A model generated the notes under the pieces. The model was not told the origin of the DNA, did no database searches, and saw nothing but the letters and a program-made list of their open reading frames with translations. Both the position numbers and the translations under genes were made by a program. From Pseudomonas viridiflava (GTDB taxonomy: Bacteria > Pseudomonadota > Gammaproteobacteria > Pseudomonadales > Pseudomonadaceae), in NCBI RefSeq assembly GCF_900585905.1, contig NZ_UTVH01000095.1, forward strand, positions 124,001-188,000: DNA of 64,000 bases, given 5' to 3'. This document shows, piece by piece, positions 26,450 to 34,702 of the stretch. Numbering within the stretch: position 1 is the stretch's first letter; every line of letters starts with the position of its first letter.

Positions 26450-27984
26450 TTCGGTTCATCCTTGAGGAAGGCCTTGAAGCGCATCAGCTCGGTGAGGCGA
26501 TAGCCGCGATAGCGACCCATGGCCAGCATGAAACCCACCAGCACCAGGAGAACCGCCGGGAAGGTGAACACAAAGTAGATCAGCTCCGGCACGCTCATGA
26601 TGATGTGCGCGAGAGAGGCGGCGAACAGGGTGCCGATGGCCACTTTCATCGCATGGCCACCGCCGCGCTCCTCCCAGGTGATCGACAGGCGTTCGATGGT
26701 CATGGTCAGAATCACCATTGGGAACAGCGCCACCGACAGACCGCGCTCCAGCCCCAGTTTGTGGCTGAGCAGGCTGATGGCGGCAATCAGCACCACCACG
26801 AAGGTCAGCACCACCGAAAGGCGCGGCAGCATTTGCAGCTTCAGGTGTTCAAGGTAGGACCGCAGCGACAAGCCCAGGGCCGTTATCACGGTGAACAGAA
26901 TGATGCCGAAACCCAACTGCGTTTCGCGAAACGCCAGGGCAATCAGCACCGGCGTAAAAGTGCCCAGGGTCTGCAGGCCGATCAGATTGCGCAGAACCAG
27001 AATCACCAGCACGCCAATCGGGATCATCACCATGATCATGAAGGTCTGCTGGGTTTGCAGCGGCAGGCCGTACAGCGAATATTCGAGAAAGTCGGCGTCA
27101 GTGCTGGCATCGGTCAGCTTGGCCAGGCGAATGGCATTCATTTCGCTGTTGTTCAGGCTGAAATTGACGCTGGCCTTCTTGCCGCCTTCGACGGTCAGCA
27201 GGTTTTCGTCACCGGTCCACCACATCAGGCGGTCAGCGGGCAGGCCTTGTTCACCGGTTTCCGGGTTGAAATACAGCCATTCCTTGCCATTGAAACTGCG
27301 CACCCAGAGTTCCGGGCTCTGCTGCTGATCGGCCAGCAGGCGGATGGTGTGGACCTTTTCCAGCGGCACATGGGCGAGGGACAGCAGCAGCTCGGTGATA
27401 CGAGCCTTGTTCGACACGGAGGTATCGCCAGCCAGCAGCAATTTGACGTTGTCGTCGGCAAGATTGTTGACGCGCTTGATGGCTTCAGTGACGAAGGTTT
27501 CGACATCGGCCGAGTGCTGCCGGATCGGTGCCAGCAAGGCGTCGGCGGCGATTTTCTCAGGGCCTTCGACCGGCAGGCTGTCGCGGAAGATCGGCCCCTT
27601 GGTCTTGATCTTGTCGCCGCTGTAGCGCTTGGTCAGCACCAGACGGTAATACAGCGTCTGATTGCCGGTGGCGCGCCGCGCCGACCAGGTGACCTTGCGG
27701 TTGCCGTCGACGCGGTTGACGCTGACCCCGTAATTATTGGAAATAAAGCTCTCGTTGAGGCTGATGTAGTCGCGCGCCAGGGGCGGCACGAACATCTGGA
27801 TCTTCACCGAGTCCTTGTTATTGTTGGCGACGAACTCGACCTTGGCGTCGATGTTCCACAGGTCGTCGGTCTCATCCTCGGTAACCGGGATGCCGAGCGC
27901 CAGAATCTGATAGGCCGTGATCGCGATGCCCAGGGTCACCAGGACACCAATCAGGATTTTCAGATGCAGAGTCAGAGAGCGCAT
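26446..27984 (-). CDS. Inactive transglutaminase fused to 7 membrane helices
   Basis: The 512-residue protein has an N-terminal membrane anchor (LTLHLKILIGVLVTLGIAITAY), a periplasmic transglutaminase-like domain without the Cys-His-Asp triad (about 40-300), then seven hydrophobic helices (from about residue 325: IMVMIPIGVLVILVL onward to PAVLLVLVGFMLAMG). This domain pair always accompanies an ATP-grasp and a retropepsin-like protein. I start at MRSLTL (27984), four bases after the protease stop region; the frame is open 27 codons further but those overlap the protease gene. Possibly it is a receptor or transporter for the ligase product. Confidence 0.82.
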   Translation of the reverse strand: MRSLTLHLKILIGVLVTLGIAITAYQILALGIPVTEDETDDLWNIDAKVEFVANNNKDSVKIQMFVPPLARDYISLNESFISNNYGVSVNRVDGNRKVTWSARRATGNQTLYYRLVLTKRYSGDKIKTKGPIFRDSLPVEGPEKIAADALLAPIRQHSADVETFVTEAIKRVNNLADDNVKLLLAGDTSVSNKARITELLLSLAHVPLEKVHTIRLLADQQQSPELWVRSFNGKEWLYFNPETGEQGLPADRLMWWTGDENLLTVEGGKKASVNFSLNNSEMNAIRLAKLTDASTDADFLEYSLYGLPLQTQQTFMIMVMIPIGVLVILVLRNLIGLQTLGTFTPVLIALAFRETQLGFGIILFTVITALGLSLRSYLEHLKLQMLPRLSVVLTFVVVLIAAISLLSHKLGLERGLSVALFPMVILTMTIERLSITWEERGGGHAMKVAIGTLFAASLAHIIMSVPELIYFVFTFPAVLLVLVGFMLAMGRYRGYRLTELMRFKAFLKDEPK

Positions 27985-27988
27985 TGAA

Positions 27989-28525
27989 TTACTCGGTGAT
28001 TTGAGCGGTGGTTGCACAGCCAGGCTTGCCCGCTGCGTATTTAAGACTTGGATCGACCAGCGCATCGAAGCGTTTCAGCGCTTCGGAGCCGATCAGGAGC
28101 GGATATTGGAATGCGCTTCGGTCAGTCAAGTTCACTTCGATGGTGCGTAAAGCTGCGCCCATGCAGATGTCCAGGCTGATCACCGGGCGGGCGCTGTATT
28201 TGCGGTCTTCTTCGGCATCATAATCGTCCGCTCGACGCTTGATCTTGCTGACCCGGGCCAGCGGCCGCTCTATAGGGTGCGCGTGGGCGTTGTCGACCGC
28301 CAGATAGAAGCGCACCCAGCTTTCACCGTTGCGCTTGAAATGCTTGATGTCCCGGGCGCTCAACGACGCCGTGCGGGCGCCGGTGTCCAGCTTGGCCGCA
28401 ACTTGCAGGTCGATGCCGGTAAGCCGGGCGTATTCATTGAGGCCGTAGATGGTCTTGTCGACCGCCATGGCCGTGGTGGGCAGCAGGCCAATGCAGAGCA
28501 GGGTAATAAAAGCTTTGTAGGTCAT
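27989..28525 (-). CDS. Retropepsin-like protease (RimB-like, PF05618)
   Basis: The 178-residue exported protein has a signal peptide (1-21, ending AMAVD) and a small aspartic-protease fold with the DTGA motif at D47 (AAKLDTGARTASLSA) and RPLARVSKIKRRADD. Databases commonly call this family ATP-dependent zinc protease, but no HExxH is present and DTG is the retropepsin signature. RimB, a relative, works with the ligase RimK on ribosomal protein S6; here the signal peptide puts the protease in the periplasm. It is the first gene of the three-gene operon. Confidence 0.82.
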   Translation of the reverse strand: MTYKAFITLLCIGLLPTTAMAVDKTIYGLNEYARLTGIDLQVAAKLDTGARTASLSARDIKHFKRNGESWVRFYLAVDNAHAHPIERPLARVSKIKRRADDYDAEEDRKYSARPVISLDICMGAALRTIEVNLTDRSAFQYPLLIGSEALKRFDALVDPSLKYAAGKPGCATTAQITE

Positions 28526-28708
28526 AAATCCGGGCGCATGGGGGGCATTGCTCGGCAGCGCAGCCCTTGGATCTTGAATGAGCTGGCGCAGGGTTATTGC
28601 GGCCAGTCAGATTGGCCGCGCAGTCTAGCATGAAGGCCGTGGGTCACAGGCGTGGCGGCCTGTTCCACCTCACGACCCGTTTGTTGCCGATTATGTCGAC
28701 TATTAGAC

Positions 28709-28722
28709 GATTGTCGACAATC
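28709..28722. promoter_or_regulatory. Candidate GntR operator
   Basis: A perfect 14-base palindrome GATTGTCGACAATC lies 70 bases before the GntR gene. A related TATGTCGAC half occurs at 28693-28700 and GTCGACAATG overlaps the start codon (28786-28795). This suggests autoregulation of the prp operon by its GntR regulator. Confidence 0.5.
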
Positions 28723-28792
28723 CTCGCATGGCCTTTGACCGAAAGGGTTTTATTGGCTAGATTCAGGCGTATTGAATCAATGGGTGTCGACA

Positions 28793-29563
28793 ATGCTACA
28801 AACTGTCGAAGTGACTACGCCGCAATCAGATGACCCGGAGACGCTGTCCGAAACCGTCTTCCGGCGCATTCAGTCTGCGATCATCAAAGGCGATATTGCC
28901 CCGGGTAGCAAGATTTCCGAGCCTGAACTGGCGCGTACCTATGGCATCAGCCGCGGGCCGTTGCGCGAGGCGATTCACCGCCTGGAGGGTCAGCGTCTGC
29001 TGGTTCGCGTCCCTCATGTGGGGGCTCGTGTCGTGTCCCTGAGCCATGCCGAGCTGATCGAGCTGTACGAAATCCGCGAGTCGCTGGAGGGCATGGCCTG
29101 TCGCCTAGCCGCCGAGCGCATGAGTGCTGAAGAGATCCTGGAACTGCGCGGCGTGCTGGAAACCCATGAGCGGGACGCGGCGTTTCAGGCCGGTGTCGGT
29201 TATTACCAGCAGGAAGGCGACTTCGACTTTCACTACCGCATCATTCAGGGCAGCGGCAACCGCACGCTGACCCAGATGCTCTGCGGCGACCTCTATCAGT
29301 TGGTACGCATGTACCGCATCCAGTTTTCGGCGACGCCCAATCGGCCGCGCCAGGCCTTCGCCGAACACCACCGGATACTCGACGCCATTGCCGAGCGCGA
29401 CGGCGAGCTGGCTGAACTGCTGATGCGCCGCCATATCGCTGCATCGAAACGCAATATCGAGCGGCATTTTGCCGAGCAGATTCCTGAGCCGGCGCACACC
29501 AAGACGTCGACTCAGGCTCGCCACACCCAGATCAATCCCGAGGTGAACAATGAATGCCAATAA
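28793..29563 (+). CDS. GntR/FadR-family regulator of the 2-methylcitrate cluster
   Basis: The 256-residue regulator has a winged HTH (ETVFRRIQSAIIKGDIAPGSKISEPELARTYGISRGPLREAIHRLE) and a C-terminal FCD ligand domain with the metal-binding His set (DFDFHYRIIQGSG, HHRILDAI, MRRHI). It overlaps prpB by 14 bases, so it is the first gene of the propionate operon, the arrangement seen in other pseudomonads. The ATG at 28793 is chosen, with GTG at 28784 as an alternative. The effector is probably 2-methylcitrate or a related acid (inference). Confidence 0.82.
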   Translation: MLQTVEVTTPQSDDPETLSETVFRRIQSAIIKGDIAPGSKISEPELARTYGISRGPLREAIHRLEGQRLLVRVPHVGARVVSLSHAELIELYEIRESLEGMACRLAAERMSAEEILELRGVLETHERDAAFQAGVGYYQQEGDFDFHYRIIQGSGNRTLTQMLCGDLYQLVRMYRIQFSATPNRPRQAFAEHHRILDAIAERDGELAELLMRRHIAASKRNIERHFAEQIPEPAHTKTSTQARHTQINPEVNNECQ

Positions 29564-30443
29564 CACCCCACCCGGCCAGCGTTTTCGTGATGCCGTCGCC
29601 AGTGAACAGCCGCTGCAAGTGGTCGGCGCCATCAACGCCAATCACGCTTTGCTGGCCAAGCGTGCCGGGTTCAGGGCGATCTATCTGTCCGGCGGCGGCG
29701 TAGCGGCGGGCTCTCTGGGCATCCCGGACCTGGGTATCACCGGCCTGGACGACGTGCTGACGGATGTGCGTCGCATCACCGATGTCTGCGATCTGCCACT
29801 GCTGGTGGATGTCGATACCGGATTTGGTTCTTCGGCGTTCAATGTCGCGCGTACTGTGCGCTCGATGATCAAGGCGGGCGCGGCTGCCATCCATATCGAG
29901 GATCAGGTGGGCGCCAAGCGCTGTGGCCATCGCCCGAACAAGGAAATCGTCACTCAGCAGGAAATGGTCGACCGCATCAAGGCCGCAGTGGATGCGCGCA
30001 CCGATGACAGCTTCGTGATCATGGCACGCACCGATGCGCTGGCCGTGGAAGGACTGGACTCGGCCCTTGAGCGCGCCGCTGCCTGCATTGAGGCCGGCGC
30101 CGACATGATTTTCCCGGAAGCCATCACCGAGCTGGCTATGTACAAGCTGTTCGCCGAGCGGGTTCGGGCGCCGATTCTGGCCAACATTACCGAGTTCGGC
30201 GCCACGCCGCTGTTCACCGTGGACGAACTGCGCGGCGCCGATGTGTCGCTGGTGCTCTATCCGCTGTCCGCGTTCCGCGCCATGAACAAGGCGGCGGAAA
30301 ACGTCTACGGCGCAATCCGCCGCGATGGCAGCCAGAAGAATGTCATCGACACCATGCAGACGCGCATGGAACTGTACGACGCCATCGATTACCACACCTT
30401 CGAACAGAAGCTGGATGCGCTGTTTGCGCAGAATAAGTCATAG
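29550..30443 (+). CDS. prpB: 2-methylisocitrate lyase
   Basis: The 297-residue enzyme of the isocitrate lyase superfamily cleaves 2-methylisocitrate to pyruvate and succinate, the last step of propionate breakdown. The catalytic signature KRCGH appears in DQVGAKRCGHRPNKEIV, with DVDTGFGSS for metal binding and MARTDALAVEGLDSALERA. GAGG precedes the ATG at 29550, which lies inside the end of the regulator gene. Confidence 0.95.
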   Translation: MNANNTPPGQRFRDAVASEQPLQVVGAINANHALLAKRAGFRAIYLSGGGVAAGSLGIPDLGITGLDDVLTDVRRITDVCDLPLLVDVDTGFGSSAFNVARTVRSMIKAGAAAIHIEDQVGAKRCGHRPNKEIVTQQEMVDRIKAAVDARTDDSFVIMARTDALAVEGLDSALERAAACIEAGADMIFPEAITELAMYKLFAERVRAPILANITEFGATPLFTVDELRGADVSLVLYPLSAFRAMNKAAENVYGAIRRDGSQKNVIDTMQTRMELYDAIDYHTFEQKLDALFAQNKS

Positions 30444-30470
30444 ATCAAAGCTGAGGCTGGCAGCATTTTT

Positions 30471-30640
30471 GTGGGAGCAAGCTTGCTTGCGAAGAGGGTG
30501 GGATGGGCTTAGAGATTTTTGGTGGAGCTGCTGAAGCTTTTCGTGAGCAAGCTCGCTCCCACCAAGCTCGCTCTCACCAAGCTCGGTCCCACCGAGTTCG
30601 CTCTGATTAGATTCGCCTCCATCAGGCTCATTTCCACCAG
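30471..30640. repeat. REP pair plus decaying 15-bp tandem repeat
   Basis: A REP unit GTGGGAGCAAGCTTGCTTGC at 30471-30490 is followed by an inverted partner GAGCAAGCTCGCTCCCACC at about 30545-30563. From 30551 a 15-base unit based on GCTCGCTCCCACCAA repeats about six times to 30640, each copy more diverged than the last. The spacer prpB-prpC (299 bases) holds no gene; the repeats are transcribed in the operon mRNA. Confidence 0.8.
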
Positions 30641-30742
30641 GGTTGACTCGACAATGCATGCTCTTGCGGGCGCGATGAGTGAATAACTGATCCACTGAAA
30701 CGAATTGCCAAATCCCTAAAAAATCCAAGACTGGAGAAAGCA

Positions 30743-31870
30743 ATGGCTGAAGCAAAAGTGTTGAGCGGAGCCGGCCTGCGAGGCCAGGTGGCGGGGCAAA
30801 CGGCGTTGTCCACGGTTGGGCAGAGCGGCGCCGGTTTGACCTATCGCGGTTACGACGTGAAAGAGCTGGCCGCCGAGGCGCGGTTTGAGGAAGTGGCCTA
30901 CCTGCTGCTTTACGGCGAATTGCCCACTCAGGCGCAACTGGATGCCTATCTGCAGCGGCTGAAGATTCTGCGCGATCTGCCGCCCGCGCTGAAGGAAGTG
31001 CTGGAACGCATTCCCGCCGCCACCCACCCGATGGACGTGATGCGCACTGGCGCGTCAATGCTCGGCACCCTGGAGCCGGAGACCGGCTTCGATCAGCAGC
31101 ACGACGCCACTGACCGGCTGCTGGCTGCCTTTCCAGCGATCATGTGCTACTGGTATCGCTTCAGCCACGACGGCAAACGCATCGACTGCGTCACCGACGA
31201 AGACTCCATCGGCGGCCACTTTCTGCACCTGTTGCTGGACAAGCCTCCCAGCGAACTGCACCGCAAGGTCATGGATGTGTCGCTGATTCTCTACGCCGAG
31301 CATGAATTCAATGCCTCAACCTTTACCGCGCGGGTCTGCGCTTCCACCTTGTCTGATCTGTTCTCGTGCATCACCGCGGCCATTGGCACCTTGCGTGGTC
31401 CGCTGCATGGCGGCGCCAACGAAGCGGCGATGGAGATGATCCAGCGCTTCGGTTCCGCCGAAGAAGCTGTCAAGGGCACGTTGAGCATGCTCGAACGCAA
31501 GGACAAGATCATGGGTTTTGGCCATGCCATCTATAAAGAGTCAGACCCGCGCAACGAAGTGATCAAGGGCTGGGCGAAACAGCTGGCTGACGAGGTCGGG
31601 GATCGCGTGCTCTATCCGGTTTCCGAAGCCATCGACAAGACCATGTGGGAGCAGAAGAAGCTGTTCCCCAACGCTGATTTCTATCACGCCTCGGCGTATC
31701 ACTTCATGGCCATCCCGACCAAGCTGTTCACGCCGATCTTTGTCTGCTCGCGCCTGACCGGCTGGGCCGCCCACGTGTTCGAGCAGCGCGCCAATAACCG
31801 CATCATTCGCCCGAGCGCCGAGTACACCGGCGTGGCCCAGCGCCGTTTTGTGGCGATCGACCAGCGCTGA
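30743..31870 (+). CDS. prpC: 2-methylcitrate synthase
   Basis: The 375-residue citrate synthase-family enzyme condenses propionyl-CoA and oxaloacetate. Motifs are LTYRGYDVKELA, FTARVCASTLSD, HGGANEAAMEMIQ (catalytic His), MGFGHAIYKESDPR (second His) and the terminal TGVAQRRFVAIDQR. Length and operon position make it PrpC rather than GltA. A GGAG lies 10 bases before the ATG. Confidence 0.94.
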   Translation: MAEAKVLSGAGLRGQVAGQTALSTVGQSGAGLTYRGYDVKELAAEARFEEVAYLLLYGELPTQAQLDAYLQRLKILRDLPPALKEVLERIPAATHPMDVMRTGASMLGTLEPETGFDQQHDATDRLLAAFPAIMCYWYRFSHDGKRIDCVTDEDSIGGHFLHLLLDKPPSELHRKVMDVSLILYAEHEFNASTFTARVCASTLSDLFSCITAAIGTLRGPLHGGANEAAMEMIQRFGSAEEAVKGTLSMLERKDKIMGFGHAIYKESDPRNEVIKGWAKQLADEVGDRVLYPVSEAIDKTMWEQKKLFPNADFYHASAYHFMAIPTKLFTPIFVCSRLTGWAAHVFEQRANNRIIRPSAEYTGVAQRRFVAIDQR

Positions 31871-31941
31871 ACGGGCAGGGGAGCGGCTGCGCATAAAGCT
31901 CCCCGCCTTTATCCGAACTTCCGTGATTGAGTGCCCGTACC

Positions 31942-34533
31942 ATGAATTCAGAACACCGCAAACCGCTGCCCGGCACCGCGCTTGACTACTTTGACGCCCG
32001 TGCCGCGGTCGAGGCCCTCCAGCCCGGCGCCTACGATGGGCTGCCCTATGTATCGCGCGTGCTGGCGGAAAACCTGGTGCGGCGCTGCGAGCCGACGATG
32101 CTGGCGGCATCGCTGACACAATTGATTGAACGCAAGCGTGATCTGGATTTCCCCTGGTTCCCGGCGCGCGTGGTGTGCCATGACATCCTCGGGCAGACCG
32201 CGCTGGTGGACCTGGCCGGCCTGCGTGACGCCATCGCGCTGCAGGGCGGCGATCCGGCGCTGGTCAACCCGGTGGTGCCGACGCAACTGATCGTCGATCA
32301 CTCGCTGGCGGTCGAGCACGGCGGTTTCGAGCCCGACGCTTTCCAGCGCAACCGGGCGATTGAAGACCGTCGTAACGAAGACCGTTTTCACTTCATCGAC
32401 TGGACCAAGAAAGCGTTCAAGAATGTCGACGTGATTCCGCCCGGCAACGGCATCATGCATCAGATCAACCTGGAGCGAATGTCGCCGGTGGTGCACACCC
32501 TTGAGGGGGTCGCGTTCCCTGACACCCTGGTGGGCACCGACAGCCACACGCCCCATGTCGATGCGCTGGGCGTCATTGCCATCGGTGTCGGGGGGCTGGA
32601 AGCCGAGAGCGTCATGCTCGGTCGCGCGTCGTGGATGCGCCTGCCGGACATCATCGGCGTCGAGCTGACCGGCAAGCGCCAGCCGGGGATTACCGCCACC
32701 GACATCGTGCTGGCAATCACCGAATTCCTCCGTGCGCAAAAGGTTGTATCAGCCTGGCTGGAGTTCTTCGGCGACGGCGCCAACGCCCTGACACTGGGCG
32801 ACCGCGCCACCATTTCCAACATGACCCCGGAATTCGGCGCCACCGCCGCGATGTTCTACATCGATCAGCAGACCCTGGACTACCTGACGCTAACCGGCCG
32901 CGAGCCCGAGCAGGTCCGGCTGGTAGAAACCTACGCCCGGCAGACCGGGTTGTGGGCCGACAGCCTGAAAAGCGCCGAGTACGAGCGGGTATTGACCTTC
33001 GACCTGTCCAGCGTGGTGCGTAATATTGCCGGGCCGTCCAACCCCCATCGCCGGGTGGCGACCTCGGACCTGGCCGCCCAGGGCATTTCCGGTGTGGTGG
33101 AAAACCAGCCAGGGCTGATGCCCGATGGCGCGGTGATCATCGCAGCCATCACCAGTTGCACCAACACCAGCAATCCGCGCAACGTCATCGCGGCCGGTCT
33201 GCTGGCGCGCAACGCCAACGCCCATGGCCTGACGCGCAAGCCCTGGGTCAAGTCATCTCTGGCACCGGGGTCGAAAGCGGTTCAGCTGTATCTGCAGGAA
33301 GCAGGGCTGCTGCCGGAACTGGAAGCGCTGGGTTTCGGCATCGTCGGTTTCGCCTGCACCACCTGCAACGGCATGAGCGGGGCGCTGGACCCGAAAATCC
33401 AGCAGGAAGTGATCGACCGCGATCTGTACGCCACTGCCGTGTTGTCCGGCAACCGCAACTTCGACGGCCGCATCCATCCTTACGCGCGCCAGGCCTTTCT
33501 GGCTTCGCCGCCCCTGGTGGTGGCCTATGCCATCGCCGGAACCATTCGCTTTGACATCGAAAAGGATGTGCTGGGGCTCGATGCGTCCGGCAATCCGCTG
33601 ACGCTCAAGGACATCTGGCCCAGCGACGAAGAGATCGACGCAGTGGTGGCCGCCAGCGTCAAGCCGGATCAGTTTCGGCAGGTCTACATTCCCATGTTTG
33701 AAATCAAGGCCGACAGCGGCCCGGCGGTCAAACCGCTGTACGACTGGCGCGAAGCAAGCACTTACATTCGTCGGCCGCCTTACTGGGAAGGCGCGCTGGC
33801 CGGTGCCCGACCGCTCAAGGGCATGCGCCCGCTGGCGGTGCTGGGTGACAACATCACCACCGACCACTTGTCACCGTCCAACGCCATCATGCTCGACAGC
33901 GCGGCCGGTGAATACCTGGCGAAAATGGGCCTGCCGGAGGAAGATTTCAATTCCTACGCGACCCATCGCGGTGATCACCTGACGGCCCAGCGAGCGACCT
34001 TTGCCAACCCCAAGCTGCTCAACGAAATGGTTCGCGAGAACGGCAAGGTGGTACAGGGCTCGCTGACGCGTGTCGAGCCTGAGGGGCAGGTCAGGCGGAT
34101 GTGGGAAGCCATCGAAACGTACATGGAGCGCAAGCAGCCGCTGATCATCATTGCCGGAGCCGACTACGGCCAGGGCTCGTCCCGCGACTGGGCAGCCAAG
34201 GGCGTGCGTCTGGCTGGCGTCGAGGCAATTGCCGCCGAGGGTTTCGAGCGCATTCATCGCACCAACCTGGTGGGCATGGGCGTGCTGCCATTGGAGTTCA
34301 AGCGTGGCGTGGATCGGCATACCCTGACCATCGACGGCAGTGAAACCTTTGACGTGATCGGTGAGCGTATCCCGCTCAGCACCATGACCCTGGTGATCAC
34401 TCGCAAGAACGGCGAGCGTGTCGAAGTGCCGGTGACATGCCGTCTGGATACTGCTGAGGAAGTATCGATCTATGAGGCGGGCGGCGTATTGCAGCGCTTC
34501 GCCCAGGATTTTCTCGAGGCAGCCACAGCTTGA
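31942..34533 (+). CDS. acnD: Fe/S-dependent 2-methylcitrate dehydratase
   Basis: The 863-residue aconitase-family protein carries three Fe-S cluster cysteines, in ITSCTNTSNP and ACTTCNGMSG, and swivel-domain motifs DNITTDHLSPSN and GADYGQGSSRDWAAKG. AcnD converts 2-methylcitrate to 2-methyl-cis-aconitate and needs PrpF, encoded next. It replaces the cofactor-free PrpD, which is not present in this cluster. ATG 31942 (MNSEHRKPLPG) is used; a TTG five codons earlier has no better ribosome site. Confidence 0.93.
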   Translation: MNSEHRKPLPGTALDYFDARAAVEALQPGAYDGLPYVSRVLAENLVRRCEPTMLAASLTQLIERKRDLDFPWFPARVVCHDILGQTALVDLAGLRDAIALQGGDPALVNPVVPTQLIVDHSLAVEHGGFEPDAFQRNRAIEDRRNEDRFHFIDWTKKAFKNVDVIPPGNGIMHQINLERMSPVVHTLEGVAFPDTLVGTDSHTPHVDALGVIAIGVGGLEAESVMLGRASWMRLPDIIGVELTGKRQPGITATDIVLAITEFLRAQKVVSAWLEFFGDGANALTLGDRATISNMTPEFGATAAMFYIDQQTLDYLTLTGREPEQVRLVETYARQTGLWADSLKSAEYERVLTFDLSSVVRNIAGPSNPHRRVATSDLAAQGISGVVENQPGLMPDGAVIIAAITSCTNTSNPRNVIAAGLLARNANAHGLTRKPWVKSSLAPGSKAVQLYLQEAGLLPELEALGFGIVGFACTTCNGMSGALDPKIQQEVIDRDLYATAVLSGNRNFDGRIHPYARQAFLASPPLVVAYAIAGTIRFDIEKDVLGLDASGNPLTLKDIWPSDEEIDAVVAASVKPDQFRQVYIPMFEIKADSGPAVKPLYDWREASTYIRRPPYWEGALAGARPLKGMRPLAVLGDNITTDHLSPSNAIMLDSAAGEYLAKMGLPEEDFNSYATHRGDHLTAQRATFANPKLLNEMVRENGKVVQGSLTRVEPEGQVRRMWEAIETYMERKQPLIIIAGADYGQGSSRDWAAKGVRLAGVEAIAAEGFERIHRTNLVGMGVLPLEFKRGVDRHTLTIDGSETFDVIGERIPLSTMTLVITRKNGERVEVPVTCRLDTAEEVSIYEAGGVLQRFAQDFLEAATA

Positions 34534-34569
34534 TGGTTTGAGATGAGCCTTGCCTGATTGCAGGCTGAC

Positions 34570-34659
34570 GTGGGACCGGCTTTAGCCGGGAATAGGCCAT
34601 CACAGGCGACGTATTTGTACTGTCAAAAACGCCGCCTTCCCGGCTAAAGCCAGTCCCAC
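34570..34659. repeat. Inverted REP pair (BIME) between acnD and prpF
   Basis: GTGGGACCGGCTTTAGCCGG at 34570-34589 and its near-exact reverse complement at 34637-34659 face each other across 44 bases. The same sequence family recurs after prpF. Confidence 0.85.
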
Positions 34660-34702
34660 GACATCACATCAATGGTTATGAGCGGGTTCGCCTGAGGACC
34701 GC

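Noticed and set aside
26605..27987. A 460-codon plus-strand frame opposite the transglutaminase/7TM gene
   Set aside because: Its translation is rich in Gln/His/Arg with no recognisable domain and mirrors the real gene's third-position bias.
30471..30640. Short regular repeats considered as a CRISPR array
   Set aside because: Units are 15 bases, directly adjacent without spacers, and decay progressively; no cas gene is near.
30438..31058. Minus-strand frame with GGxEL/GESEL repeats looking like a pentapeptide-repeat protein
   Set aside because: The repeat is only the translated 15-bp DNA array; the rest overlaps prpC in antisense and has no ribosome site.
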